The notes beneath the pieces are model-generated. The model was not told the origin of the DNA. It did no database searches and was given only the letters and a program-made list of their open reading frames with translations. DNA of 13,983 nucleotides, taken from NCBI GenBank assembly GCA_964431655.1, contig CAYSKJ010000078.1, forward strand, positions 1-13,983, written 5' to 3'. The translations under genes and the position numbers were made by a program. Below, piece after piece: positions 1 to 7,648 of this stretch. Each line of letters starts with the position of its first letter. The first letter of the stretch is position 1. The DNA is from CAYMEV01 sp964431655 [NCBI: uncultured bacterium]. Its GTDB lineage: Bacteria > CAYMEV01.

Positions 1-1
1 T

Positions 2-280
2 GAGTATTTTCTTACTGATATATACGGGCACAGGCAGAACTATGAGATGGTCCATCAGTCCCTGTGCATGCTTGACGATCTAATCACAATGCTCTCCATT
101 GCACTCAGCGGCCAGGGAGTCTCCATAATAACTGCCAGCGACCATGGTAATATTGAAGACCTTGGAATTCCAGGCCATACCAAAAACAAAGCCCTGTTCA
201 TCTATAAGGGTGCAAAGGGCCCTGCTGCCCTTGGACAGCTGGATGAAATCTCTGATTTTATAGTCAACCAGGTTTCATAA
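2..280 (+). CDS. Phosphoglycerate-mutase-like metalloenzyme, C-terminal part (5' end outside window)
   Basis: The reading frame is open from the left edge (first full codon at base 2) to a TAA at 278-280, giving the last 92 residues. Two motifs of the alkaline phosphatase / cofactor-independent phosphoglycerate mutase metalloenzyme superfamily are visible: TDIYGH near the start of the fragment (a D..GH metal-site motif) and ASDHGNIED followed by GHTKN, which matches the DHGN..(M)..HT.N metal-ligand block of iPGM. The superfamily uses two metal ions to transfer or hydrolyse phosphate or sulfate esters. The C-terminus is compact and shows no extra domain. The fragment does not tell whether this is a true phosphoglycerate mutase; many bacteria carry uncharacterised members annotated only as metalloenzyme. 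The next gene starts about 95 bp downstream behind its own promoter candidate, so this one probably ends a separate unit. Confidence 0.8.
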   Translation, partial: EYFLTDIYGHRQNYEMVHQSLCMLDDLITMLSIALSGQGVSIITASDHGNIEDLGIPGHTKNKALFIYKGAKGPAALGQLDEISDFIVNQVS

Positions 281-313
281 CAGCTTTTGCAGAAAGGCCG
301 ATAAAGATAGGGC

Positions 314-341
314 TTGAAAATCCTGATAAAGAACCTATTAT
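314..341 (+). promoter_or_regulatory. Candidate sigma70 promoter for the pcm / membrane-protein unit
   Basis: TTGAAA at 314-319 and TATTAT at 336-341 are separated by 16 bp; each differs from the sigma70 consensus at one base. Transcription would begin near 348, about 28 bases before the pcm ATG. An AGGAAAG ribosome-binding site lies at 362-368, properly spaced for the ATG at 376. Confidence 0.5.
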
Positions 342-375
342 TTCTAATATAGTCCCGTTTTAGGAAAGAAATGTG

Positions 376-1083
376 ATGAAGCTCAAGTTAGCTGTTTTTT
401 CAGGTATATTACTCATTATAATATGCCTTGATGCTTTTGCCGATACCTATCAGAAAAAAAGGGATAACCTTGTTGACAGCTTCATAAAGGGTTATGTCAG
501 CGACCAGAAAATAATAAATGTAATGAGGAAGGTCCCCCGTCATCTTTTTGTGCCTGCTTCCCAGAAGCCCTATGCCTATGAGGACAGGCCCCTTCCCATA
601 GGATTCGGCCAGACCATATCCCAGCCTTCTCTGGTGGCCAGCATGACAGAGCTTTTAAGAATTGGAAAGGACAGCACAGTTCTTGAAATAGGAACCGGCT
701 CGGGCTACCAGGCTGCCATACTTTCCAGGCTGGTAAAGAAGGTATATACCATAGAAATATACAGTGAGCTGGCGCTTAGAGCAGAAAAGCTGTTTAAGGA
801 GCTTGGCTATGATAATATTGAGGTTTTGCATGCTGACGGGTATTACGGCTGGAGCGGCAAAGCACCCTTTGATGCTGTCATTGTCACTTGTGCAGCTGAA
901 TTTGTGCCACCTCCCCTGATAGAACAGCTGAAAATAAAGGGAAGGATGTGCATACCTGTCGGCCCGCCTTTCCGCATGCAGCAGCTTCTCCTTCTTACCA
1001 AGGGCCCTGATGGTAAGGTATCAACCCAGGCAATATCCTATGTATCTTTTGTGCCTTTCCTAAGGGGCAGTCCAGCCAAGTGA
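376..1083 (+). CDS. pcm: Exported protein-L-isoaspartate O-methyltransferase
   Basis: This 235-residue protein uses S-adenosylmethionine to methylate L-isoaspartyl residues in age-damaged proteins, starting their repair. After residue 50 it follows the family: GQTISQP (about 78-84), SAM motif I VLEIGTGSGYQAA (about 102-114), an acidic residue in TIEIY, and the FDAVIVTCAAEFVPPPL block. The N-terminus is unusual: a Lys-containing start, a hydrophobic core (AVFSGILLIIICLDAFA) and an A-F-A/D signal-peptidase-I-like site near residues 20-23, so the enzyme is predicted to be secreted to the periplasm. Cytoplasmic Pcm lacks this. An in-frame GTG at 373 precedes the ATG at 376; the ATG is preferred because AGGAAAG at 362-368 is better spaced from it. 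The stop overlaps the GTG start of the next gene by four bases (GTGA), implying translational coupling. Family assignment is firm; export is inferred from the leader. Confidence 0.93.
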   Translation: MKLKLAVFSGILLIIICLDAFADTYQKKRDNLVDSFIKGYVSDQKIINVMRKVPRHLFVPASQKPYAYEDRPLPIGFGQTISQPSLVASMTELLRIGKDSTVLEIGTGSGYQAAILSRLVKKVYTIEIYSELALRAEKLFKELGYDNIEVLHADGYYGWSGKAPFDAVIVTCAAEFVPPPLIEQLKIKGRMCIPVGPPFRMQQLLLLTKGPDGKVSTQAISYVSFVPFLRGSPAK

Positions 1084-3500
1084 ATAAAAACAGTAATATT
1101 CTCCAGATTTTCTTAATCTCTTTTTCCCTGTTATGCTATGAAATTTCTCTTATACGCATATTTTCAATAGTTCAGTGGTATGATTTTGCATATTTCTCCC
1201 TTTCCCTTGCACTGATGGGATTCGGTATCAGCGGAAGTACAGCCTTTATCTTCAGAAGATGGCTCCTGTCGCATTTTGATTTATCCATATTTATCCTGAA
1301 TATCCTATTTTTCATATCCCTTCCCCTTTTCTTTTTATTATATATGCAGATTCCTTTTAATGCGCTTCTGGTAGGAATAGACGGTCTTCAGGCCCTTTAT
1401 TTTATTCTTGATTCCATAATGCTGATGATTCCCTTTTTTCTAGGAGCCCTGATAATTGTCCTCTTTCTTATGAAACACCCGGCCGGCATGATATATTTTT
1501 CAAACCTGGCTGGAAGCGGTCTCGGGGTTCTGGGGTGCTATGTCCTTATGCATTATATACACCCCTTTTCCATTATCTACCTGATACTCGGAGTCCTATC
1601 CCTCTCCCTTCTGTTATCCGCAAGCCTTTTTGGGAAAAAGACCTTTATGGCAAGCATCGCTTTTCTGTTCCTTATTATTTTCTGCACCGGTATTTGTATA
1701 GAAAAACTGGGTTTAATCAGGATATCTGAGTATAAATCCTATAGCCTGGTAAAGAATATGCCTGATTTTTCCATCCTTGCAGAAAAATTCAGTCCCCAGA
1801 GCCTGATTACTCTTGCCAGGGCTGATGGTTTAAGGAAACCCGGTGACCTGAGCTATTCCTACACCGGAACAATCCCTGAAGCTGCAGGAATGTTTTATGA
1901 TTATGATAATCCTTCAGCTGTTTACCGATGGAACAGCAGGGATTCAGACCTGCAGTCCTTTGACTTTCTTTTAAGCTCTCCCGCCGGTATGCCTCACTAT
2001 ATACTCAAAGATTCAGCAAGGACCAGTTCCCTTGTGATCGGAACAGGAGGGGGGAGCGCTCTGTTAAGGTCGCTTCTCACAGGATTCAAAAATATTGCCG
2101 GGATAGAATACAATAAGACCATTATCAGGCTTATGGAGAATGAATTGAGGGATTATACCGGAAATATCTACAAGCATGAAAATATCCGGATTATTGATAC
2201 TGATGCAAGAAGTTTCATTCAGACATCCCAGGAACCTTTCCAGCTTATAGAATTGGAGATGCTTAACAGTTTCATATCGGGTGCATCAGGGATTGCTTCA
2301 ATGAAAGAGGATTATCTGTATACCAGGGAATCTTTCGCCCTCATGTATGGCATGTTAAGCACTAACGGCATCCTTAGCGTCAGCAGGTGGCTCAGGGAAC
2401 CCCCCCGTGACAGCCTAAAGATAATTAATACGGTTTATGAAGCCCTGGTAAGCACAGGAATTGATGAACCGGGAATGCACATAATATCTGCAAGGGGGCC
2501 CTTAAGCATAAATATCCTGATATTCAAACAGCAGGTAAAAGGTGAATCAATTGAAAAGGCCCTTGAATTCTGCAGTATAAACGGCTTTGATGCTGTTTAT
2601 TATCCCGGAATGGGGCATCATAAGCAGGAAACTTACTTTATGAAGACCGGCACAGATATCGGCACCTGCATTAAATATCTTCTGGATAATCAAAAAAGAG
2701 AATCCTTTATAAAGAACTATCTTTTCTACATAAGCCCTGCTACTGACAACAAGCCTTATTTTGGCAATTTTTTCCGATATCCTGTCATAAATGAAGTGAT
2801 AAGGAAAAGCGGGACAAGGGATCTGGAATTCTCCCAGTGGGGATACTTCAGCCTGTTTATCATGCTTGCTCCCACACTGGCTTTAAGCCTGATTTTCATA
2901 TTCAGCCCTCTGCTTCTGTCCCGGGAGCGTTTAAAGCCCGACAGGCATAATTTATACATGCTGTTATTTTTCTTCTGCCTGGGAATTGCTTTTTTCTTTG
3001 TTGAAATAGTATTAATCCAGAAATTGATTCTTTTCCTCGGGCATCCCATAAGTTCAATAAGCCTGGTATTAGCCTCAATTATGTGTTTTTCCGGTTTAGG
3101 TAGCTATTTTTCAAACAGACTGCATACCAACGGAATGCCCGGGATTCCCCTTGGGTTTATTATTGCTTTCATTGTGCTGACAAATATTATGATTGATTTT
3201 CTGCTCCCGTTATTCCAGGGTCACCCTTACACAATCAGGGCGGTTTTATCGGTCATAAGCCTCCTGCCTCTGAGTTTCTTCATGGGTATGCCCTTTCCCA
3301 TAACTATAGAATATATTAAAAGGGAATCTCCGGATATTCTGCCGTGGTGCTGGGGAGCCAATGGTTTTGCGTCTGTAAACAGCATATTTATCTGTGCAAT
3401 ACTCTCCCTTACCCTGGGCTTCCGGGCTGTTGTAATATCAGCCATGACTGCATATGGCTGTGCTTTTGGGCTTATATTCCTGATTAAGAGAAATAAATAA
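1080..3500 (+). CDS. Polytopic membrane protein with spermidine-synthase-like SAM-binding domain
   Basis: This is an 806-residue protein in three parts: an N-terminal membrane block (about six hydrophobic segments, residues 8-205), a Rossmann methyltransferase/spermidine-synthase-like domain (about 315-565), and a C-terminal membrane block (about 587-803). The Rossmann domain has motif I LVIGTGGGSALLRSL (318-332), an acidic GIEYN (341-345) and DTDARSF (373-379). It also has the EDYLYT and SRWLREPPR blocks typical of membrane 'spermidine synthase-like' proteins, and the TDNKPYFGNFF stretch (555-565). The canonical aminopropyltransferase catalytic D-S-S-D is absent; that position reads LIELEMLNS. 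It is therefore probably not a polyamine synthase, and its substrate is unknown. The C-terminal block has the family's LSFFMGMPFP and PWCWGANG motifs. The GTG start overlaps the pcm stop by four bases, with AAGGGG at 1062-1067 as a distant Shine-Dalgarno. The two genes are clearly one transcription unit. Confidence 0.85.
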   Translation: MNKNSNILQIFLISFSLLCYEISLIRIFSIVQWYDFAYFSLSLALMGFGISGSTAFIFRRWLLSHFDLSIFILNILFFISLPLFFLLYMQIPFNALLVGIDGLQALYFILDSIMLMIPFFLGALIIVLFLMKHPAGMIYFSNLAGSGLGVLGCYVLMHYIHPFSIIYLILGVLSLSLLLSASLFGKKTFMASIAFLFLIIFCTGICIEKLGLIRISEYKSYSLVKNMPDFSILAEKFSPQSLITLARADGLRKPGDLSYSYTGTIPEAAGMFYDYDNPSAVYRWNSRDSDLQSFDFLLSSPAGMPHYILKDSARTSSLVIGTGGGSALLRSLLTGFKNIAGIEYNKTIIRLMENELRDYTGNIYKHENIRIIDTDARSFIQTSQEPFQLIELEMLNSFISGASGIASMKEDYLYTRESFALMYGMLSTNGILSVSRWLREPPRDSLKIINTVYEALVSTGIDEPGMHIISARGPLSINILIFKQQVKGESIEKALEFCSINGFDAVYYPGMGHHKQETYFMKTGTDIGTCIKYLLDNQKRESFIKNYLFYISPATDNKPYFGNFFRYPVINEVIRKSGTRDLEFSQWGYFSLFIMLAPTLALSLIFIFSPLLLSRERLKPDRHNLYMLLFFFCLGIAFFFVEIVLIQKLILFLGHPISSISLVLASIMCFSGLGSYFSNRLHTNGMPGIPLGFIIAFIVLTNIMIDFLLPLFQGHPYTIRAVLSVISLLPLSFFMGMPFPITIEYIKRESPDILPWCWGANGFASVNSIFICAILSLTLGFRAVVISAMTAYGCAFGLIFLIKRNK

Positions 3501-3502
3501 AA

Positions 3503-3526
3503 AGCCCGGGCTCTGGCACCCGGGCT
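3503..3526 (-). terminator. Rho-independent terminator of ahcY (possibly bidirectional)
   Basis: A perfect 8-bp GC-rich hairpin (AGCCCGGG, 8-base loop CTCTGGCA, CCCGGGCT) lies between the two convergent genes. On the minus strand the second arm is followed by TTTTATTTATT, a proper U-tract, so it terminates ahcY. On the plus strand the tail is only CTATTAT, so termination of the membrane-protein transcript would be weaker. Confidence 0.85.
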
Positions 3527-3545
3527 CTATTATGCGCTGATATTA

Positions 3546-4946
3546 TTAATACCTGTAGTGATCGGGTTTATATGGACCCTCAACCTTTACGCCGATATAA
3601 TCGGCCTGTTCCTTGGTAAGCTTTGTAAGCTTTACACCTAGTTTATCCAGGTGCAGACGGGCCACTTCCTCGTCCAGTTTCTTGGAAAGCACATATACCC
3701 CCATATCCTTGGGATTCTGCCATAATTCCATCTGAGCCAGCACCTGGTTGGTGAAGGACGTACTCATTACAAAGCTGGGATGGCCTGTGGCATTGCCCAG
3801 ATTAACCAGCCTGCCCTTGGATAAAAGTATTATGGAGTGTCCATCCGGAAAGGTGTATTTATCAACCTGAGGCCTTATGTTCTCCTCCCTTATGCCGGGG
3901 TACTGTTCAAGCTTCTCAACCTGGATTTCATTATCAAAATGGCCTATATTGCACACAATAGCACAGTCCTTCATCTTTTCCATGTGTTCTATTCTCAGTA
4001 CATCCCTGTTCCCTGTAGCAGTCACAAATATATCAGCTGTTTCCACCACATCCTCCAGGGGGCACACTTCATAGCCGGCCATTGATGCCTGCAGGGCGCA
4101 GATAGGATCGATTTCAGTGACAATCACCCTGGAACCGAAGCCGGACATTGACTGAGCACAGCCCTTGCCGACATCACCGTAGCCGCACACTGCAACAATC
4201 TTTCCCGCAACCATAATATCAGTTCCCCTTTTTATGCCGTCAGCAAGACTTTCCCTGCATCCGTAGAGATTATCAAACTTGCTCTTGGTCACTGAGTCAT
4301 TTACATTTATAGCCGGAAAAAGAAGGGTCTTATTTTCGAGCATCTGGTAAAGCCTGTGAACACCTGTTGTTGTTTCTTCACTTACACCCCTGATATTTTT
4401 TGCAATCCTGTGCCATTTGTTGTTATCACGGCCGTATATATCTCTGAGAGCATTGTAAAGTTCATAAAAGTCCTTCCCGCAACAGGAGTAATCTTTTTCC
4501 AGCAGTTCCGGTTTTTCTTCAGCCTCAAAGCCCTTATGAACCATCAGTGTCGCATCTCCCCCATCATCAACTATCAGGTCTGGTCCTTTGCCGTCAGGAA
4601 AGGTCAGGGCCTGCAGTGTGCACCACCAGTAATCCTTGAGATTTTCACCCTTCCATGCAAAAACAGGGACACCTTTATCCACCAGCGCTGCGGCAGCATG
4701 GTCCTGGGTTGAGAATATATTGCAGCTGCACCATCGCACATCTGCTCCCAGCTCAACCAGTGTCTCAATAAGAACTGCTGTCTGAACTGTCATATGTAAA
4801 CTTCCTGTTATCCTGGCACCTTTTAGAGGCTTCTGCTTCCCGTATTTTTCCCTGAGTGCCATTAACCCCGGCATTTCTTTCTCGGCAAGGATAATATCCT
4901 TCCTGCCGTATTCCGCCAGGCCCCTGTCAGCAATCTTATAATCCAT
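3546..4946 (-). CDS. ahcY: S-adenosylhomocysteine hydrolase
   Basis: This 466-residue cytoplasmic, NAD-dependent enzyme splits S-adenosylhomocysteine into adenosine and homocysteine, relieving product inhibition of SAM methyltransferases. Landmarks (from ATG at 4946): the N-terminal MDYKIAD and [34 protein letters not shown] (126-133), [27 protein letters not shown] with the catalytic Lys/Asp pair (about K221, D225), the NAD-binding GYGDVGKG (255-262), [13 protein letters not shown], and the C-terminal KPDHYRY that reaches the neighbouring subunit's cofactor. Length and order are those of the long bacterial form. A GTG at 4961 extends the frame by five codons, but its second codon onward is the Shine-Dalgarno itself (GGAGG, plus-strand CCTCC 4955-4959), so ATG 4946 is the start. 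It faces the pcm operon across a terminator; the three genes all concern SAM-dependent methylation. Confidence 0.98.
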   Translation of the reverse strand: MDYKIADRGLAEYGRKDIILAEKEMPGLMALREKYGKQKPLKGARITGSLHMTVQTAVLIETLVELGADVRWCSCNIFSTQDHAAAALVDKGVPVFAWKGENLKDYWWCTLQALTFPDGKGPDLIVDDGGDATLMVHKGFEAEEKPELLEKDYSCCGKDFYELYNALRDIYGRDNNKWHRIAKNIRGVSEETTTGVHRLYQMLENKTLLFPAINVNDSVTKSKFDNLYGCRESLADGIKRGTDIMVAGKIVAVCGYGDVGKGCAQSMSGFGSRVIVTEIDPICALQASMAGYEVCPLEDVVETADIFVTATGNRDVLRIEHMEKMKDCAIVCNIGHFDNEIQVEKLEQYPGIREENIRPQVDKYTFPDGHSIILLSKGRLVNLGNATGHPSFVMSTSFTNQVLAQMELWQNPKDMGVYVLSKKLDEEVARLHLDKLGVKLTKLTKEQADYIGVKVEGPYKPDHYRY

Positions 4947-4979
4947 ATTGAATTCCTCCACGATTATTTTAGTATCTCT

Positions 4980-5006
4980 GTAATATCATTCCATAGACAT
5001 TGTCAA
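4980..5006 (-). promoter_or_regulatory. Candidate promoter of ahcY
   Basis: On the minus strand a perfect TTGACA (plus-strand TGTCAA, 5001-5006) is followed after 15 bp by TATTAC (plus-strand GTAATA, 4980-4985). The spacer is short but the -35 is exact. The leader would be roughly 25-30 bases, long enough only for the GGAGG site, so there is no room for a SAM or SAH riboswitch. Confidence 0.45.
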
Positions 5007-5017
5007 GAAAATACGAA

Positions 5018-5030
5018 ATATACGGTATAT
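5018..5030. promoter_or_regulatory. 13-bp palindrome upstream of the ahcY promoter
   Basis: ATATAC-G-GTATAT is a perfect 6-bp inverted repeat around one base, 11 bp upstream of the TTGACA -35 of ahcY. This is a plausible operator position, but the surroundings are AT-rich and such repeats arise easily by chance. Confidence 0.25.
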
Positions 5031-5044
5031 GTTTTCAGAAATTT

Positions 5045-5563
5045 CTAATTATATTTTATCTGGCCTTCAATCTTGTCCCTGGGGCCCTTTACCAGGTTTA
5101 CAACCCGATTATCCCCGGCATTCCAGCTGAATAAGAAGATATAATCATTATCCCTTTCCATGGTAATAATCTTGAAGTCTTCATATTCTCCCTCCTTAGG
5201 TGTCGAATCCTCCTGGTAGTTTTGTACTGTCCATCCCCGGGAAGTAAAATAATCTTCAAAGTATTTCATTGCATTGCCGTTCTCGTCTTTTCCCTCAAAG
5301 GCTATGGCTGAAACATCGCTCTGCATTCCGATGAACAAAAAGGGTGTGAAGGTTTTCTTAAAACCCGGAGGCAGTTCCATCTCCGCCAGCTCTCCGGATA
5401 TCCTGCCATCATATTTGTCCAGGGCAAACATGGCAATATCCTTCCCTTTGAATATCAGCAGGTTGATCAGGATTATGATAAGAAGAATTATTATACCTGC
5501 AGATATAAGACAGCCTTTCAGGCACCCGCTTTTCTTTTTTGGTTCTGTTTGCTGATTCTCCAT
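5045..5563 (-). CDS. Membrane-anchored protein of unknown function
   Basis: This 172-residue protein is not recognised as a named family. It has a short charged N-terminus (KKKSGCLKGC, residues 9-18) leading into one strongly hydrophobic helix (about 19-38), then a soluble, acidic domain of about 130 residues. This predicts an inner-membrane anchor with the domain outside the cytoplasm. The soluble part contains ELPPGFKKTFTPF and a block with KYFEDYFTSRGWTVQNY, which resembles small domains that compare a residue-level quantity along a beta sheet, but I would not assign a function. No lipobox, catalytic motif or metal site is visible. The start ATG at 5561-5563 is preceded by AGGACGG. It lies upstream of ahcY on the same strand, but about 98 bp and a separate promoter candidate lie between, so co-regulation is uncertain. 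Confidence 0.7.
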   Translation of the reverse strand: MENQQTEPKKKSGCLKGCLISAGIIILLIIILINLLIFKGKDIAMFALDKYDGRISGELAEMELPPGFKKTFTPFLFIGMQSDVSAIAFEGKDENGNAMKYFEDYFTSRGWTVQNYQEDSTPKEGEYEDFKIITMERDNDYIFLFSWNAGDNRVVNLVKGPRDKIEGQIKYN

Positions 5564-5590
5564 TTTCTACCGTCCTTATTTTATTTTCTA

Positions 5591-5615
5591 TATAATTTTC
5601 ATTTTTCATTATACT
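5591..5615. promoter_or_regulatory. AT-rich divergent promoter region with several -10 boxes
   Basis: The 93-bp gap between the membrane-anchored protein (-) and ndk (+) is extremely AT-rich. A TATAAT on the minus strand (plus-strand ATTATA, 5608-5613) overlaps a plus-strand TATACT (5610-5615), and another plus-strand TATAAT lies at 5591-5596. No convincing -35 is seen for any of them, so only the -10 boxes are claimed. Confidence 0.3.
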
Positions 5616-5656
5616 ATAACATTTATCAAATATTACAAAAAAATATGGAGGATTTC

Positions 5657-6136
5657 ATGAATATTGAAAAAACCTTTGTAATGATAAAACCGGATGGCGT
5701 ACAGAGAGACCTCGTCGGGGACATCATCAACCGTTTCCAGAAAAAAGGGCTTAAGCTTGTTGCCATGAAACTGACCGTTATGGACAGGGAAACTGCAAAC
5801 AGCCTGTACAAGATGCATGTAAAAAAGCATTTTTATGATGACCTTATAACATTTATCACTTCCGGTCCGGTCGTTCTAATGGTATGGGAAGCAGACAATG
5901 CAGTGTTCATATCAAGAAAGCTCGTAGGCCCCACAACACCTAACGAAGCCATGCCCGGAACCATAAGAGGTGATTATATAATAAATACAGGCTTCAATGT
6001 CATACATGCCTCAGAAACGGTTTCAGCCGCCAGACGGGAGATACCCCTGTTCTTCAGGGAAGATGAGATAATAGACTACAGGCTGTCGATCAGGACCTGG
6101 CTGGGATTAAAGGATGTGAACCTGGCCCAGAGCTGA
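5657..6136 (+). CDS. ndk: Nucleoside diphosphate kinase
   Basis: This 159-residue cytoplasmic enzyme moves the gamma phosphate of ATP onto nucleoside diphosphates through a phosphohistidine. It begins MNIEKTFVMIKPDGVQRD, the family's opening strand and KPDG motif. It continues with YKMHVKKHFYDDL, the GPTTPNEAMPGTIRGDY block (Arg and Thr that hold the phosphates), and NVIHASE, whose His is the phospho-acceptor. The active-site region reads HASET where HGSDS is usual, a conservative variation. It is 10-20 residues longer than typical because of a C-terminal extension after EIIDY. The frame is open for 36 codons upstream, but GGAGG at 5646-5650 is correctly spaced for ATG 5657, and only from there does the sequence match the family. 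It stands alone, convergent with the YchF-like gene 23 bp downstream. Confidence 0.97.
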   Translation: MNIEKTFVMIKPDGVQRDLVGDIINRFQKKGLKLVAMKLTVMDRETANSLYKMHVKKHFYDDLITFITSGPVVLMVWEADNAVFISRKLVGPTTPNEAMPGTIRGDYIINTGFNVIHASETVSAARREIPLFFREDEIIDYRLSIRTWLGLKDVNLAQS

Positions 6137-6159
6137 AACCTTCATGAGATATTATCCGT

Positions 6160-7155
6160 TTATATGTTGAACTTGAAGTCAATAATATCTCCGTCCCTCA
6201 CAGTATAATCCTTTCCCTCCGACCTCAGACGGCCAGCCCTTCTTGCCAGGGGCAGAGATTTATATTCGGAAAAGTCATCATAGGAGATAACCTCAGCCCT
6301 TATAAATCCTTTGGCAATGTCAGAGTGTATTTTATATGCGGCCTTGAGGGCATTGGAGCCCTTTTTAAGCGTCCAGGCCCTTACTTCATCAGAGCCCACG
6401 GTAATGAAGCTTATCAGGTCCAGGAGGCTGTATATCTTTCTCAAAACCCTGTTAGCAAGAGGCTCTTCATATCCAAGTTCCCTGAGAAAAGCTTCCTGGT
6501 CCTCTGGTGGAAGCTCCCTTATTTCCCTTTCCAGAAGTGCATTTATATAAAATACTGAGTCAGATTTTGAAGAGGGAAATTCGTCTTTACCTGAGTTTAC
6601 TACAAAAAGACATGGCTTTTGAGAAAGAAAACGGTAATGGCGGATAGTCTCAGACTCATTTCCAGTCAATCCGGTTTCAATTACCGGAATATTATTATTA
6701 AGGCTTTCATATATCCTTTTCAGAACAGGATATTCCCCCTCCAGATTATTTGCCTTTTTAAGACTGTTCAGCCTCTGCTCCAGCAGTACCAGGTCATTTA
6801 GCATAATCTCGCTCAAAAAACTCTCCATGTCATCTTTATATTCCCGGTTTAAGGAGAATCCGTCAAGGACAACAAGGTATCCGTCAAGCTCCTTAAGCTT
6901 CTGTATGGTGTTCTGGTCAAGATTCATATTATTCTGGGATGTGATAAAGCCAGGAAAATCAACAAAATCAATATTTGCATATATAGTTTTCTTTGGGCAG
7001 AAAATGGATGACAGCATGTCAATCCTTGAATCAGGAACCTTGACATTATGTATCCTCTGCTTTTCTGAGTATTCGTATCTATCAAATGATCCGCTCAATG
7101 CTTCAAACAGGGTTGTCTTCCCCGAGGATTGGTATCCGACTAATCCGATTTTCAT
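6160..7155 (-). CDS. Divergent YchF/Obg-family P-loop NTPase with C-terminal TGS domain
   Basis: This 331-residue protein is related to the YchF branch of Obg GTPases, translation- and stress-linked proteins that often prefer ATP. The P-loop GYQSSGKT sits at residues 7-14, a PDSRIDML stretch at 41-48 matches the YchF VPDPRLD..L element, and FVDFPGF (64-70) carries the DxxG of G3. The last 60 residues form the TGS-type end: FIRAEVISYDDF, then GRLRSEGKDYTVRDGDIIDFKFNI, very close to YchF's ending. It departs from ordinary YchF in several places: the P-loop is GYQSSGKT instead of GLPNVGKS, the GASKGEGLGN loop after the DxxG is missing, and the nucleotide-base motif is VVNSGKDE instead of N-M-x-E. 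It is about 30 residues shorter than typical. It is 12 bp downstream of archease and probably co-transcribed with it. Whether it is the only YchF of the genome cannot be seen here. Confidence 0.85.
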   Translation of the reverse strand: MKIGLVGYQSSGKTTLFEALSGSFDRYEYSEKQRIHNVKVPDSRIDMLSSIFCPKKTIYANIDFVDFPGFITSQNNMNLDQNTIQKLKELDGYLVVLDGFSLNREYKDDMESFLSEIMLNDLVLLEQRLNSLKKANNLEGEYPVLKRIYESLNNNIPVIETGLTGNESETIRHYRFLSQKPCLFVVNSGKDEFPSSKSDSVFYINALLEREIRELPPEDQEAFLRELGYEEPLANRVLRKIYSLLDLISFITVGSDEVRAWTLKKGSNALKAAYKIHSDIAKGFIRAEVISYDDFSEYKSLPLARRAGRLRSEGKDYTVRDGDIIDFKFNI

Positions 7156-7167
7156 AGAAACAGCTCC

Positions 7168-7578
7168 TCATACATCGAATATTACTCTAAGAAGAGTTTG
7201 ACCTTCATGGTGCTCTATTTTAAAATTATGAAGGGTAACAGCCTTTATTATTTTCCTGACAGCATGTTTCTCCTCATCAGCTTTTTCACCCTTTAATTCA
7301 ATAACAAGGCTATGTTTTTTAATTTCCCTGATTTCGGCATATCCGCAAAGAAACATTTGGGTATCAAAGAGGTAAATGAGCTCAGAAAACAGGTTGTATA
7401 TCTGTTCTTCAGGGCCGTCTCCCTCTATCTCAAGCCTTATTGTCCTACTCAGTTCTATCCTGCCTGTATCGGTAATAACCTCATAAAAGGCTGTAACAGC
7501 ATCAGTAATGAGGGATTCTTTACCGTCCGAAATAATTAAAAGTTCAATATCCGCAGTGTTATTAACATATTTAAACAT
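7168..7578 (-). CDS. Archease family protein
   Basis: This 136-residue protein resembles archease, the activator of the RNA ligase RtcB, which promotes guanylylation and turnover of the ligase in tRNA splicing and RNA repair. Visible family features are the N-terminal NNTADIELLI (normally HTADv.i), a central segment ending LFSELIYLFDT (family ..L..wL.ELL...d), the VRKIIKAVTLHNFKIE block (family vKAvTyh...v), and the terminal Asp in RVIFDV. The Asp of the TAD element and the C-terminal Asp, which form the metal site in solved archeases, are both kept; the preceding His is Asn here. No RtcB gene is in the window. It opens a minus-strand pair with the YchF-like gene 12 bp downstream. No clear Shine-Dalgarno is seen before the ATG. 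Confidence 0.85.
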   Translation of the reverse strand: MFKYVNNTADIELLIISDGKESLITDAVTAFYEVITDTGRIELSRTIRLEIEGDGPEEQIYNLFSELIYLFDTQMFLCGYAEIREIKKHSLVIELKGEKADEEKHAVRKIIKAVTLHNFKIEHHEGQTLLRVIFDV

Positions 7579-7608
7579 AAAATGCTATCATTTCAAAGAA
7601 TAATTTTA

Positions 7609-7614
7609 TATAAT
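7609..7614 (+). promoter_or_regulatory. Consensus -10 box ahead of the esterase gene
   Basis: TATAAT occurs 35 bp before the start codon in the 70-bp gap between divergent genes. No recognisable -35 lies at the usual distance upstream. The esterase has a good ribosome-binding site, AAAGGAG, just before the ATG at 7649. Confidence 0.35.
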
Positions 7615-7648
7615 AGGGCAAAGATGCAATTTTGAAAAGGAGAAAATC

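Noticed and set aside
4947-4961. GTG start at 4961 for ahcY
   Set aside because: The extra codons are the Shine-Dalgarno itself, and the family begins at MDYKIAD.
4947-5044. SAH or SAM riboswitch before ahcY
   Set aside because: The gap is under 100 bases and the likely promoter leaves a leader of about 30, with no paired structure seen.
5549-5656. N-terminal extension of ndk
   Set aside because: The region is low-complexity AT-rich promoter sequence, and a GGAGG site sets ATG 5657 as start.
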